From assembly GCA_947652605.1 (NCBI GenBank), contig OX393576.1:52056966-52120965 (forward strand): DNA of 64,000 nucleotides, given 5' to 3'. Made by a program: the position numbers and the translations under genes. The notes under the pieces are model-generated. The model saw only the letters and a program-made list of their open reading frames with translations. It did no database searches and was not told where the DNA came from. Positions within the stretch are counted from its first letter, which is position 1. Each line of letters starts with the position of its first letter. Below are positions 37,201 to 46,272 of this stretch, one piece after another. This stretch comes from Elmis aenea. Its lineage: Eukaryota; Arthropoda; Insecta; Coleoptera; Elmidae.

Positions 37201-40200
37201 ACAAAACAACGAACGACAACAAACGCTAATGAGGACAAACTCAACGAAAGCTTCGTTTTTATAGTAAGTATTACTAACCAAAACAGCAAATAAACAACAT
37301 GACAACGATACCCACGCGAGTACCCAGGACGTATCTCTCCTTATATTTTAGTGATAAAATACTTTTTAAATAAAGCTGTAACAGTGTGTACACGTTTTAG
37401 GCGTATGTTACGTGTAAATTTTAGTGTTGAGTGGACTATTTCAAAAATGTTTCGGTTATCTCTTTATCCATCTTCAGATAAAAGTATTGCGGAAGAGTAA
37501 ATACGAGATAACAAGGTTTCGTAACATCAAGCAATAAAACTAAATTTCAACCTATAATACGTATTCTTAGAACAACAAAAAAACATTCCCTGTCTGCTAA
37601 TATTTGCTTAGGTTGTTCAGCGTTTCTCAAAGTGTGGTCGGCGGACCCCTGAGTGCCTGAGTCCTACTGAAGGAACCCCCGAGCCTTTTCATAATGTTTG
37701 TAGCGGAGTACGGACCAGTAGAGCAAATAATTTTGATTGCTCCACTGCTCATTTATTATGTATCTACAATTAAAAAAAAATAATTTTTGACGATCATTTA
37801 TTTATTTTTGCAAACATTTATTTAACTTCACTTCTTTACTAGGGTCAAATATTGTAATCTTTGGCCCACTCACACATATCCGATAAAAGTAAAATCTTTG
37901 TTTTTAAAACCAAATATTTTAATCAGTTTTTTTTTAATCAATGCATGGAGCGGAGCTGGAGCAGGCATTTTGATGCCGGAGCGGAGCTGGAGTGGAGCAA
38001 TTAAAAAATTGGACTGCTCCAAACCCCTGGCTGTTCAAATATCATCCAAATTTATTTGCCAGGCCAAAAGAAAACAAAAATATTGTCTGCAATACAATTC
38101 ATTGGGGTCCTCTCTAAGCATTTCATTTTAAAAGGGGTTCCGAGAGTAAAAAATTTAAAAAACACTGTTTGAGTGATTTGTTTAGTATTACGTTTATATA
38201 TTTAGTTAAAAATCGCTAACGTTAAATCTGTTTTTCTACACTATTTGTTTCTTAATACCTTCAAGTAGATTTGCCAGTAAGAAACTCGTGCCTACTAACG
38301 AAGCAACTTGAAGCTATTAAACTGTTTGAAAAACCGGGAAAATAAAATACACTAGAAAATTTTTATTAGGTATATGAGCTCACATAACCTTTTGTATGTT
38401 TAGTTTTGACGGTAAAAGATTATTTTCAGTGTTAAATCTTACATATAACATTTTTTATATCCAGTATTTTAATCAATATGGTGTTGGAGTACATTCCATA
38501 AAATCTTACAAATAGACAAAAGCTCACTGATGGTATAGTTCCTTTTAAGTTAATAATAAATTAACTTACAAAATAAAAACGCTCATCATTTATCAAAAAA
38601 TACCCATTGCGATTCGCGTATCAATACAGTAGTATTATGGCGATAAAGGAACAGTTCCTTGAAAAAAAAAAATAGCGGTACCTAATATGGTTGCGAATTA
38701 TGAACCACGACAAACAAAACAACAAAGACGAATTAGAAGTGTATGGAAACGAGGTTTTTAATTAAAATTTAAGAAAAACGCGTAGGGAAAAATTAGAAAC
38801 GTAGAAAACCTAAAAGTACAATCAATAAAACAAATGATTCAAGAGGCATAACTAAGATGGCTGGATCATGTATGTATATACAGAGTAAGTATAAATTGGC
38901 GGAAGCGCTACACGTGACGATGTTCTTCGTAAAATTCTAAGTCGAAAATCTTGATACAAAAATGTTGTACCATGCTTTCTATAGCCTCAGGAACCATTTA
39001 AAGGAAAAAAAAAATTGCCAACATTGCATTCATTGATTTGCGTTTGGAAATTTTTTCATCAGCAATTTTTACAGGTATTTACAATTTTTGTTTGAACTGA
39101 AAGCCTTCAGTTCGTAAACATAGCTGCAAACTTTTGGGTATCGTAAAACACAAACTAGAAATAATTATGAGAAAAACAAAGATGACAGCTAATGACAATG
39201 TTGCCATAATGTATTATTTTCATTCAAATCAGTGATTTACATATTTTCAACACCAATTTTTGAAAGGAAGAACACAATATCTAGGAAAAAATACTATTCG
39301 AAATTTATTTTTATTCCAAATTGCAGCTTTTTCATTTGCAAGTATTAAATAATAACGCTTATTAAAGGACTTAATGTCAAAACTTTGAGGACCTCTTGCA
39401 GACACAGCAAGCATGGTACAACATTTTCGTATTAAGATTTTCGACTTAGAATTTTACGAAGAACATCGCCACGTGTAGCGCTTCCGCCAATTTTTACACA
39501 CCCTGTATATATAATGGGATAAGATACGATACATAAAAAAGCATATAAAGCGCGAACAGGAGGAAAAAATCGAAAAGGAAGACCATGGAAAACTTGGAAA
39601 TGTGAAGGTAACGCACACAAATAGAGGGATCAAGTGAAGTAAGGTTAGAGAACTAACAAAAGATAGAAAAAGATGGATGAAGCATACAAAAAGAGGCCAC
39701 ATACATAAGAAGAAACAAAAGCCATTTACCCAACAGTAGAGAGGCGTAAGAATTAAAAAAAGTATTACTTACTACAGTAAATAATAAAATAAATAAAAAC
39801 AAAATTAAAATATTGACCATACAGAAGAAGCAAAACGTTAAGTAACACGTGTATATATTTAGCAACATTTACACTTGTAAGACAACACACGTGTACGGCT
39901 ATTCGTATATTACTAACGTAAATAGCAAAAACTGTTATTAATTTCAACCGCAAATATCACAACAAGTATGTATAATTGCAATAAGTACATGTTTATATCT
40001 ACAATCTCAACTATCCGATAGGCCTGACCCTCCCAAAATGACGTTAGAGTGATGTCAGTAGGTATATGCTGATCCGATCTACAACTAAATTCTACAGTTT
40101 ATTTATAGTGAAATACTTAAAGATTTCTTTGTTAACCCACAGTGAAAGATAATATTATCACAAAGTATACAAAGGCAGATTGCAATATTTACTTAGACAA

Positions 40201-43200
40201 TTTGTTTATAATTGCTTTCCGGGTAACCACAAGTACTTTACAACATTCATCTTAACATTTAAACAAATCAGATGTAACATAGTACAAGCGACATTGGAGG
40301 AAAATTAATTCTTAGAAATTTATTGGGGATTTCCAAAATGTATATGACAATAAAGGTTGGTAAGGAAATATAAAACTTCAATGCACTGCTCAAAACTATT
40401 AAGGGATACCTATCTAAAAGTTTGCAATAAACATCTGAAATATAATTATAGTTTTTGGTTAACGAAATTATTATCTAAAAGTTTGTAATAAACATCTAAA
40501 ATATCCCTCAATTGTTTTTGTAGTATAGTAAAACCCAAACAATACCTCGATGAAGTTCATGTAGTGATAAAATATTCATAAAGAGTGAATATGTTGAATA
40601 AATGTTAAGACAATCTTTGTTCTATGCTCTGTTAAAACTTTCGCACGTGGACATCAAGTGCTTACGAAAAAATGGCCTTTTTAAAAGATCTTTGGCAGTG
40701 GAGCAGGCACAAGAAAAAAAGGCCTTTTAACTCATCTAATTTAAAGGTTGGATTAAACACACTTCAATGGTGATCGAGTATCATTAAAATATTTAAAATC
40801 AGTACAAAGTGACTTGAGTCATGGTGTTCATTTATGGGCCACTGTTCAAAAATTCGCCGAAATCTCATATCGTGCTAGTATTTCTAAAATAAATACATGC
40901 CCATATGCGGCCTAAAGGACGAGAAATAACTTAAACCTAAGGTGTATGCTTCTGCGCTTAAGTCAAATTTGGCAATTTCGTTTTGCTCTCCCCAACTCAC
41001 AACGTCGAGGGGTTAACCACGTTGTAATTTTAGCGCACCAAGTTTGGTTATTATTTTCTAATTTACTGAGAGTTTTAGACACTCAGCGTACAGAATTTTT
41101 TAAGGTGGGTCAGCCCTTTTGATTTTCGTTGCTTTTGTTTGTTAAATTTAATTTCATTCCTTTAAAGTATTATGTTAAGGATAATACAAATTTAAACAGA
41201 AGTTTCAGTGGATATATTGAGTTTTAAAAATCGGGCTTAGTAAAAATAAAAAAATGCCTAAAAAGAAGCAATTTATTATATAATATCGCGTTTGTGAAAT
41301 GAATAGTACATGATGGTTACGCTTTTTAGTTTGCGCAATATTACCCTTTAATAGTACACCTAACCCTAACAGAAGTTAACAAAGCAATATTCATCAATAT
41401 GACAAACAAAATACGTTAACAGTTATGGCCTGAGAATTCCAAGCCCGACCATTTTTAGGCAGAATTTGTGGGGTGCAGAAAGCTTAATAACCGGTGGGTA
41501 CAGCTTCACCTAAACAATGGAAGGCGAGCTGAGCGATCGACGATTGTCACGGGTGCATAACAAGCAGGGAGTAGGCAGGCTGTGATGTGACAAACAAAAC
41601 ATTGGCGATAGGGTATTGGTTATGGGACCGGCATGACTGTATTGACTCAGCCGAAAAACAAGTAGAAAGGTTGAGCGAGCGTACTATTTATAGAACGAAA
41701 TTAAAACATCTTTATCCCATCAAAAAATTCCTGATTACATTTTTAACAAGTTATAAGCAGTTTGAAATATCGATGATTTATTTTTGCCTCGAAATCTGGT
41801 TCATGAATCCAATAAAAAAAATTGGCAACAAGTTTTAGGATTACGCGGAAGTTACCTAGATTCATAAGTTATTTTTCAACAAATAAAACGGGCTGCCCTG
41901 ACTGATTCAAGGAAAATTGTACAACGTCCTTAATGCTTGCGTCCACCATAGCGCAAACAGTAAACTTTATTATTAATCACTGCAGTGACGATAATTTCGC
42001 ACGTGAAAACTGTTTCGTCAACATCATGGTTTCTCATATTTGGAAATGCAACTTCTATATCCCTTGTATGTTAAAATTGGTCTCGTTATCGAAGCAAAAA
42101 CATTATCCTCTTTTAGGCAAAACAAATTCATCATGATCTGGTGAAAACTAAGTACAATTTTAATTGGTTGCTGTCTCAGACGCATCTTGCATTTTATACC
42201 AACAAAACGCCCTTTAATCTTGGCAGATTTTAAGGAAAATCTCGCGGATATTTGGCCATTTTTAAAACAAATCTATAAAATTTAGTACATAATTTTCACA
42301 AGTTGAACGCTGAACACTGATACAGAATGAGCAGATCTGTACCAAGGAGCGTTAGTATTGTTTCCTTTGCCCTGCGCAGATCTCGGCACGTTTCTGGTAT
42401 AATCCGTGTACGTTTGGCCATTCCACCAGGGCGGCAATTCTTGGAAATGCATGTTTAATTTAGCGTTCCCATTCTATCGCTTTCCACTTTACGTTATCCT
42501 ATAGTAATACTTAAAAAACTGCAAATTATTAACATGATTTATGGCGGGAAGGATAGAATGAATAATGTCCTCAAAATGAGCGAAAAATGTGGTTTAGATA
42601 CATCTGCACAACCCCACAACGCTGCACGCATAGTTAACTCGCTTGCCTCGCTCATCCCTTACGCTCCCGTTATATTGACAGCCCCTGATTCCACCCTTCT
42701 CCTCGCCGTTCTCAAGCGTTCACTAGGTCACCTTTGTTACGACAAAACCACCCTAATTGGACACATATTTGTTTGAATACCTGGGGTCGTTTTGACTCGG
42801 TTTGTAGACTTCAACGGACACTTTAGCAATAAATGCATCGTAAAATGCGTTTTTAAAAGGTAAATATTTATTCTCGGTTATAAATCACCCATTTTTGTAC
42901 AACCCAGCTCCTCCGCCAAAAACTTGCACTTTTTCCATGACTCATTTAAGCGCAAATTTGAGTCAAAGGAGCCTCAAGGAAACGTTACATCGTCAACCCA
43001 AACTTACTGATACAGATTTTTGAGAGCAAGTACTTAATTATTGGAAAAAAAAACTCACCCAGGCCCGGATTGCCTGTATCCTGTTTGGTAATTAGCCGGT
43101 GGTGCTTGCTTGAGACTGTGAGTGTTTCCGTACGATGGGGTTCCTGAAGGGGGCGCCGAAGCGTTGGCGAAACCGCCGTGGGGTCCCGTTTGGCTGGACG

Positions 43201-43271
43201 TGGTGACTCCCCACACTGTGGTCACGACAGACAGTTGCTGTTGGGCCGTGGCGCCCGCTGGCGACCAGTCC
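28071..43271 (-). CDS. tna: Tonalli/ZMIZ orthologue, SP-RING SUMO-ligase-like coregulator (3' part of gene)
   Basis: Eight coding exons, 5' to 3': 43271-43059, 32021-30718, 30647-30301, 30238-29904, 29821-29677, 29620-29291, 29227-28985, 28211-28071. All junctions are GT-AG with matching phase, giving 1018 codons and a stop. In order the protein has the conserved [10 protein letters not shown] motif, a low-complexity Ala-Thr and Gly-Met region, the ZMIZ-specific domain ([44 protein letters not shown]), the SP-RING zinc finger, and a C-terminal tail ending NDDILALFE. Family knowledge: ZMIZ proteins are nuclear PIAS-related coregulators; fly Tonalli acts with the Brahma chromatin-remodelling complex. 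The N-terminal ZMIZ region is not seen and must lie further right or outside the window. The 11-kb intron after the first exon is filled with mobile elements. Confidence 0.95.
28754..28953. mobile_element. hAT miniature in the last tonalli intron
   Basis: The right end is the complement of CAGTGTTTCTCAAAGTGTGG, a common hAT terminus; the left end is a mutated partner (ACATGTTCTTAAAG). The flanks are a perfect ATTTGAAG duplication (28746-28753 and 28954-28961). It lies between exons 7 and 8 in a 773-bp intron. Confidence 0.75.
28985..29227 (-). CDS. tna: tonalli exon 7
   Basis: 81 codons starting after TTTTATAG. It opens with six HTP repeats ([17 protein letters not shown]) and a Gly-Pro-rich stretch, then a conserved [14 protein letters not shown]...QEALN segment that joins in frame to LLPDSVDP. 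The donor is GTAAGT. The HTP run is a short internal expansion. Confidence 0.9.
29291..29620 (-). CDS. tna: tonalli exon 6
   Basis: 110 codons in phase 0 on both sides. The sequence is rich in Ser, Gly, Asn and Met (for example [18 protein letters not shown]), with no catalytic motif, and resembles the disordered region after the SP-RING in ZMIZ proteins. Acceptor TTTTTAG, donor GTAAGA. Confidence 0.88.
29677..29821 (-). CDS. tna: tonalli exon 5, end of the SP-RING region
   Basis: The first base completes the Asn of CPVCN; the exon then reads [18 protein letters not shown]. This follows the SP-RING in all ZMIZ proteins and marks them off from PIAS. The acceptor is TTTTTGAAG, a slightly unusual context but the only one keeping the conserved frame. 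Donor GTAAGA. Confidence 0.92.
29904..30238 (-). CDS. tna: tonalli exon 4, SP-RING (MIZ) zinc finger
   Basis: It begins [20 protein letters not shown], then a basic KIKRNFSN segment, and the [30 protein letters not shown], and WRCPVC, with Cys and His ligands in the expected positions. In PIAS relatives this domain recruits the SUMO-loaded E2 enzyme. The exon ends two bases into a codon; GTAAGT follows. Confidence 0.95.
30301..30647 (-). CDS. tna: tonalli exon 3, ZMIZ core domain
   Basis: 116 codons including the split first one. Almost all of it is the strongly conserved ZMIZ segment before the SP-RING ([62 protein letters not shown]). Acceptor ATATTACAG, donor GTAAGT. It joins directly in frame to SHLFVLQL of exon 4. 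Confidence 0.95.
30718..32021 (-). CDS. tna: tonalli exon 2, low-complexity region with Gly-Met repeat array
   Basis: About 435 codons. It starts with a Gly-rich stretch, then an [12 protein letters not shown] tract as in vertebrate ZMIZ1, many Met-Asn-Gln residues, and a long array of [13 protein letters not shown]-type units (DNA about 31060-31450, mostly 15-bp or 21-bp units). A conserved [20 protein letters not shown] segment and [15 protein letters not shown] lead into exon 3. The donor is GTATGT. The glycine-methionine array is larger than I recall in relatives, so this region may vary in length between individuals. Confidence 0.92.
31060..31450 (-). repeat. tna: Coding minisatellite (Gly-Met units) in tonalli
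   Basis: Units of CCCATTCCACCAGCG and CCCATTCCTCCACCT type (plus strand) repeat with few changes. One block has 21-bp units encoding the GMSAGMGG motif, another 15-bp units encoding GMGAG or GMVAG. All unit lengths are multiples of three, so the frame is kept. Long proline-rich open frames on the opposite strand are by-products. Confidence 0.9.
32952..33226. mobile_element. hAT miniature in the tonalli intron
   Basis: The ends CAGTGGCCTCCAACCTGTGG and the complement of CAGTGGTTTCCAACCTTTTT are inverted repeats, flanked by a perfect CCATAAAG duplication (32944-32951 and 33227-33234). The interior has GGGGGGCGCG blocks. 275 bp, non-coding. Confidence 0.93.
33235..34267. other. Intronic AT-rich DNA
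   Basis: Intron of tonalli. I see no exon, RNA gene or repeat edge. Confidence 0.5.
34268..34880. mobile_element. CAGGGTGGTC miniature, complete, TA-flanked
   Basis: The ends CAGGGTGGTCCAAATTCGAT and its near complement are flanked by TA. The inverted repeat runs for about 130 bp (ATGGGTATCTCGCTT, GTTAAATTACCAAAAATGTG, ATCATTTCCGGTTTTT). A fragment of the family lies at 700-862, and a relative's right end finishes at 57800. The TA flank and ends fit the Tc1/mariner-like group here. Confidence 0.85.
34881..37617. other. Intronic AT-rich DNA
   Basis: Tonalli intron without visible exons. Near 35320 a short motif (TTAATTGTTTTGAGCAGTAT) resembles the reverse complement of the repeat end near 40385. 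Confidence 0.45.
37618..38167. mobile_element. Degraded hAT with a second hAT-like remnant inside
   Basis: The outer ends are CAGCGTTTCTCAAAGTGTGG (left) and AAACACTG (right), the same type as the element at 28754-28953. No 8-bp duplication could be matched. Inside, about 37700-38029, is a GGAGCGGAGCTGGAGC-rich remnant ending CTGCTCCAAACCCCTG, related to the better preserved element at 60081-61509. Confidence 0.55.
38730..39735 (+). pseudogene. LINE reverse-transcriptase C-terminal remnant split by a miniature
   Basis: Conceptual translation near 38815-38878 gives KQMIQEA, a stop, then LRWLDHV, the common tail motif of RTE-like and related LINE proteins. After the 625-bp miniature the pattern resumes with [20 protein letters not shown] and TWK, matching the usual Arg-Pro-rich end. 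Several stops follow. The catalytic core is not present. Confidence 0.55.
38881..39505. mobile_element. 625-bp CAGGGTGTG miniature, copy 2
   Basis: Identical in length to copy 1 (20296-20920), with very high identity by eye across the interior (for example GAAAGCCTTCAGTTCGT, TTTTGGGTATCGTAAAACAC). The left terminus is mutated (CAGAGTAAGTATAAATTGG); the right is intact. It is flanked by TA-rich sequence and inserted in a LINE remnant. Confidence 0.88.
40385..40530. repeat. Short inverted-repeat element with internal duplication
   Basis: The left CTGCTCAAAACTATTAAGGG and the right complement (ACAAAAACAATTGAGGGAT) form a rough inverted repeat. TATCTAAAAGTTTG followed by AATAAACATCT occurs twice inside, about 57 bp apart. 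A related end lies near 35320. Confidence 0.45.
40531..43058. other. Intronic DNA, mixed composition
   Basis: Tonalli intron. The part from about 42300 to 42780 is less AT-rich than its surroundings, but I see no coding exon or repeat edge in it. Confidence 0.45.
43059..43271 (-). CDS. tna: tonalli first coding exon visible in the window
   Basis: 71 codons including the split last one. It opens [12 protein letters not shown] and contains [14 protein letters not shown], the ZMIZ hallmark before the low-complexity region. The donor GTGAGT (43058-43053) leaves two bases that pair in phase with exon 2. The acceptor TTGCAG precedes 43271 but has a poor pyrimidine tract. An in-frame ATG at 43285-43283 (reading MACCRDW) with a TGA just upstream could be a start for a shorter isoform. 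The Trp near the exon start aligns with one in vertebrate ZMIZ1, which favours splicing. Confidence 0.88.
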
Positions 43272-43289
43272 CTGCAACAGGCCATGCGG

Positions 43290-44225
43290 TTACTTCAGCC
43301 ACGTGAAGTGAATGATTAGTCAATCTGCCGAACAGCGCTGTGCCGCACGCTGCATAATAATTTTTAATTTATGTTGCACGTCAATAGCGGTTTACACTAT
43401 TTTTGCTAAGTCTGCGTTTCTAATTTTAGCCGTTTTATATTTATTTACTATACGAAAATTACTGAAACCAATTTAGTATTTTGTTAACATACATGTCGAT
43501 GAAAATATAATGTACTTAAGTTTTCTTTTCAAAGTTTTTGTTGTTCAACGACACAGCACAAACAAATCTAAATAATGTTAAAGCAAACAAGCAATTTGTA
43601 GAAAATCACATCGCTGTCAACATCAATTTATTTTATAACTAATTTAGAAATCTTTAAATCTACAAATTTTATAAAGAACGGCTAAAAAGTTGTTTAAAAA
43701 ATTAATAAAGCTAATTAACATGGTGAAGTACATAATTGACTAATAAAAATTTTCAATCGCCAAATTGGTCAATCAACTTAAAAGTTTCCTTCCCACGTGC
43801 GCGAGGTAAATAAGCACATTAGCACGAATATCGCAAAATCGCAACAATAGATGATAACTCTTCTTCAAAATGTATTAGCACAAGGCAAAAGATATTTGAT
43901 TAACAAAATCTTTTGCCCAACATTTTGCAAGTAAAATTTTCACATATTTTTTCCACACTTATCACACATCGTAAATTATTTTAATCCATTTGATCCACGT
44001 TCGACACTTAATTTTTTATTCTCACATCATTGCACTGTTTTCCAAAATTTTGGAAAATTTTAACATCCTGTGAAATTTTAGCGAAGAAATGAAAAATATC
44101 TACCTATAGGAAGTGTATCCCAGCATTTGAACGAAAACATAAAGATAGTCAATTCAGTGGTCACTTTACAAGAACATAGTCAAATAGTTTTACTTAGCAC
44201 ACTATTACGGCGTCGTTAGCTGCGC
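43290..44225. other. AT-rich DNA upstream of the first visible tonalli exon
   Basis: No ZMIZ N-terminal exon is seen here. The stretch is intron if the missing exons lie to the right, or promoter-proximal DNA if a short isoform starts at 43285. Confidence 0.4.
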
Positions 44226-44515
44226 GATGATACGTTTCTACCTAAGCACGACGTTCAACTGTCTGCTTGTAGGAGAAACAACGGCACGTAGTCAGCCATG
44301 GAGGGGCTCAGGGGAAGTTGACCCGAGCTTATTCTCCTCCATTCCATGCGGCCACAATATCGGTTATAGCAGTGCGCTGTTGCCAGATCATTGCGACCGA
44401 TACCGTGGGTGGATATCTACCCATCTCACTTTGCACGGCACGCAACTACACGAGAGGATTGTGGATTGTACTGTGTTGTTGACTAGCGGTATAGTCGGCG
44501 ATCCCTAAACCTCAT
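44226..44515. other. GC-elevated island, function unknown
   Basis: About 290 bp with clearly higher GC and many CpG than the flanks. A 93-codon plus-strand frame (44227-44508) spans it but has no recognisable domain. It lies about 1 kb upstream of the first visible tonalli exon. A 5' non-coding exon, promoter or enhancer is possible, as is an old insertion. Confidence 0.4.
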
Positions 44516-45359
44516 TTACCCTTTAATATGTATCACTGCACTCCTTATATCTAGTTTAAATAACTGCACGGTTAACTTCGATAACTAACATTTACCATTA
44601 AATCTATTCGAACGCCCCATCTTTAATTCACTTCGTAAACGATTTTTTCAAAAACAAGTACAATGAGAGAGACATGGAACTAATTTATCAAGTTAAAGGG
44701 TGTGAACCGAAGCCGGATTTAGACTTAACGAGACCTAAAGCTATGACAAGAAGTGGTCATTTTAAGCATAAAACTGTTGCCACGAATAATATTATTAAAT
44801 ATATCTAAAAGCCCTTAAATAGAGCTTTTTTGGGTTTTGTATTTAGCCAGTCCTGAAGTAATGCCTTAATTGAATTAATTTGTAGAGTTTGTACAATTCT
44901 ATCCAAAGTAGGTACATTAAATATTTCAGTTGTATATAGCTAAAACTACCTGCGTTAACACTATAATTTAACTGTTGGAATAATTTAAAAAGCAAATTTT
45001 ATTGTATATTTGTTTTAATATTTCTTCAATTAGCAACTAAATTTAGTTATTTTTCCAGTGTGCAAGTACAATAATTTAAAAAGTAACAGTTTTTTTACCT
45101 TAAATTATTTATATTCTTGAGCAGAACCTGTTATTGTTTGTGTTACTACATTAACTTATCAAATCACTATTATTTTCTGAAGTTAATATTTACTATTAGC
45201 ATTTCTAATTCAATGAGAAAAAGGATGTGATGGTCATAAATTACGGTCCCAAGTTAAAGTTTAATGTAAACGACTTAAACAAGTAAACCATTCTAGAATT
45301 TTGCATGGACTGTAAGTATCTTATACAATATAATTAATTTAGAAGTAAAAGGCACGTCG

Positions 45360-45640
45360 AGTATTAAGCCAGGCTGATCATAGCATACCGTAGTGATTTG
45401 TCGCCCGACCTGACACAATAGTGGAGAATTGCCTCCATTCGCTAGTGCTCGGAGGTTGTCGCCAATGCTCGGCATACGTTCAATTACTCCGCCTAATTAT
45501 CAGCTAAACAGTAAACGTACGCTACCCGCTGGTGTTCACGCTCGGCGAAAGTTGTACGTCCGTAATTATACGCTTCTTTGTCTAACGCCTGTGTCACCAA
45601 ATAGATGTATCACTGCTAAGTAGGCTACGCGTACCTGGTA
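45360..45640. other. Second GC-elevated island upstream of tonalli
   Basis: Higher GC and CpG than the neighbouring DNA. Short frames on both strands carry no known domain, and I find no terminal repeats. Candidate regulatory element or non-coding exon; unproven. Confidence 0.35.
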
Positions 45641-46272
45641 TTACCGAAATAACCTGTAATCATGCATTAATAACATTTAACTCAGCGAGGTTTAACAACG
45701 AAATGTCAATCTTCTTGAAATGTTCTGCACGTAATTATCTTTCCACGCGTCCGTGCTATCCGGAAAACTGCTGCAAGCGCAAATGGGATCCGTTATGCTT
45801 ACGTTTAATTTGTTGATCAAAATAGCCATATCACAAACTGTAATTATATTAGCCCGAGCAAACGTCATACAATGAATGTTTAGTACTGTTTGTCGTGCTA
45901 GTTGCAAAATTAACAACGTACGTAGTAAATAAAATCAACAAATATATCATCAAAATCATACGCAATCGGTATACATACATAAATTGCACTTTATTTTGCA
46001 ATTATGTCATGTACTTGCAGTTAATATTTACTAGTTTACACTAGACACATTTAACTGTCAACTGATAAGCCGCATGCGGCCCATATAGTGGATGGTCCAC
46101 AACTAAATAAATTTTTTAATTTCCCATTTACACCAACTAGTTACGGTTTAAATATAATACAAAACTATTAGTACAAGCAAGATGGAGCGCACCCTCACTG
46201 AATTGTTGATGTATTCCGACTGCTAGAAACACATTTTGACCAAAGGATTGCTGGTTTAGATGTAGAATATTG

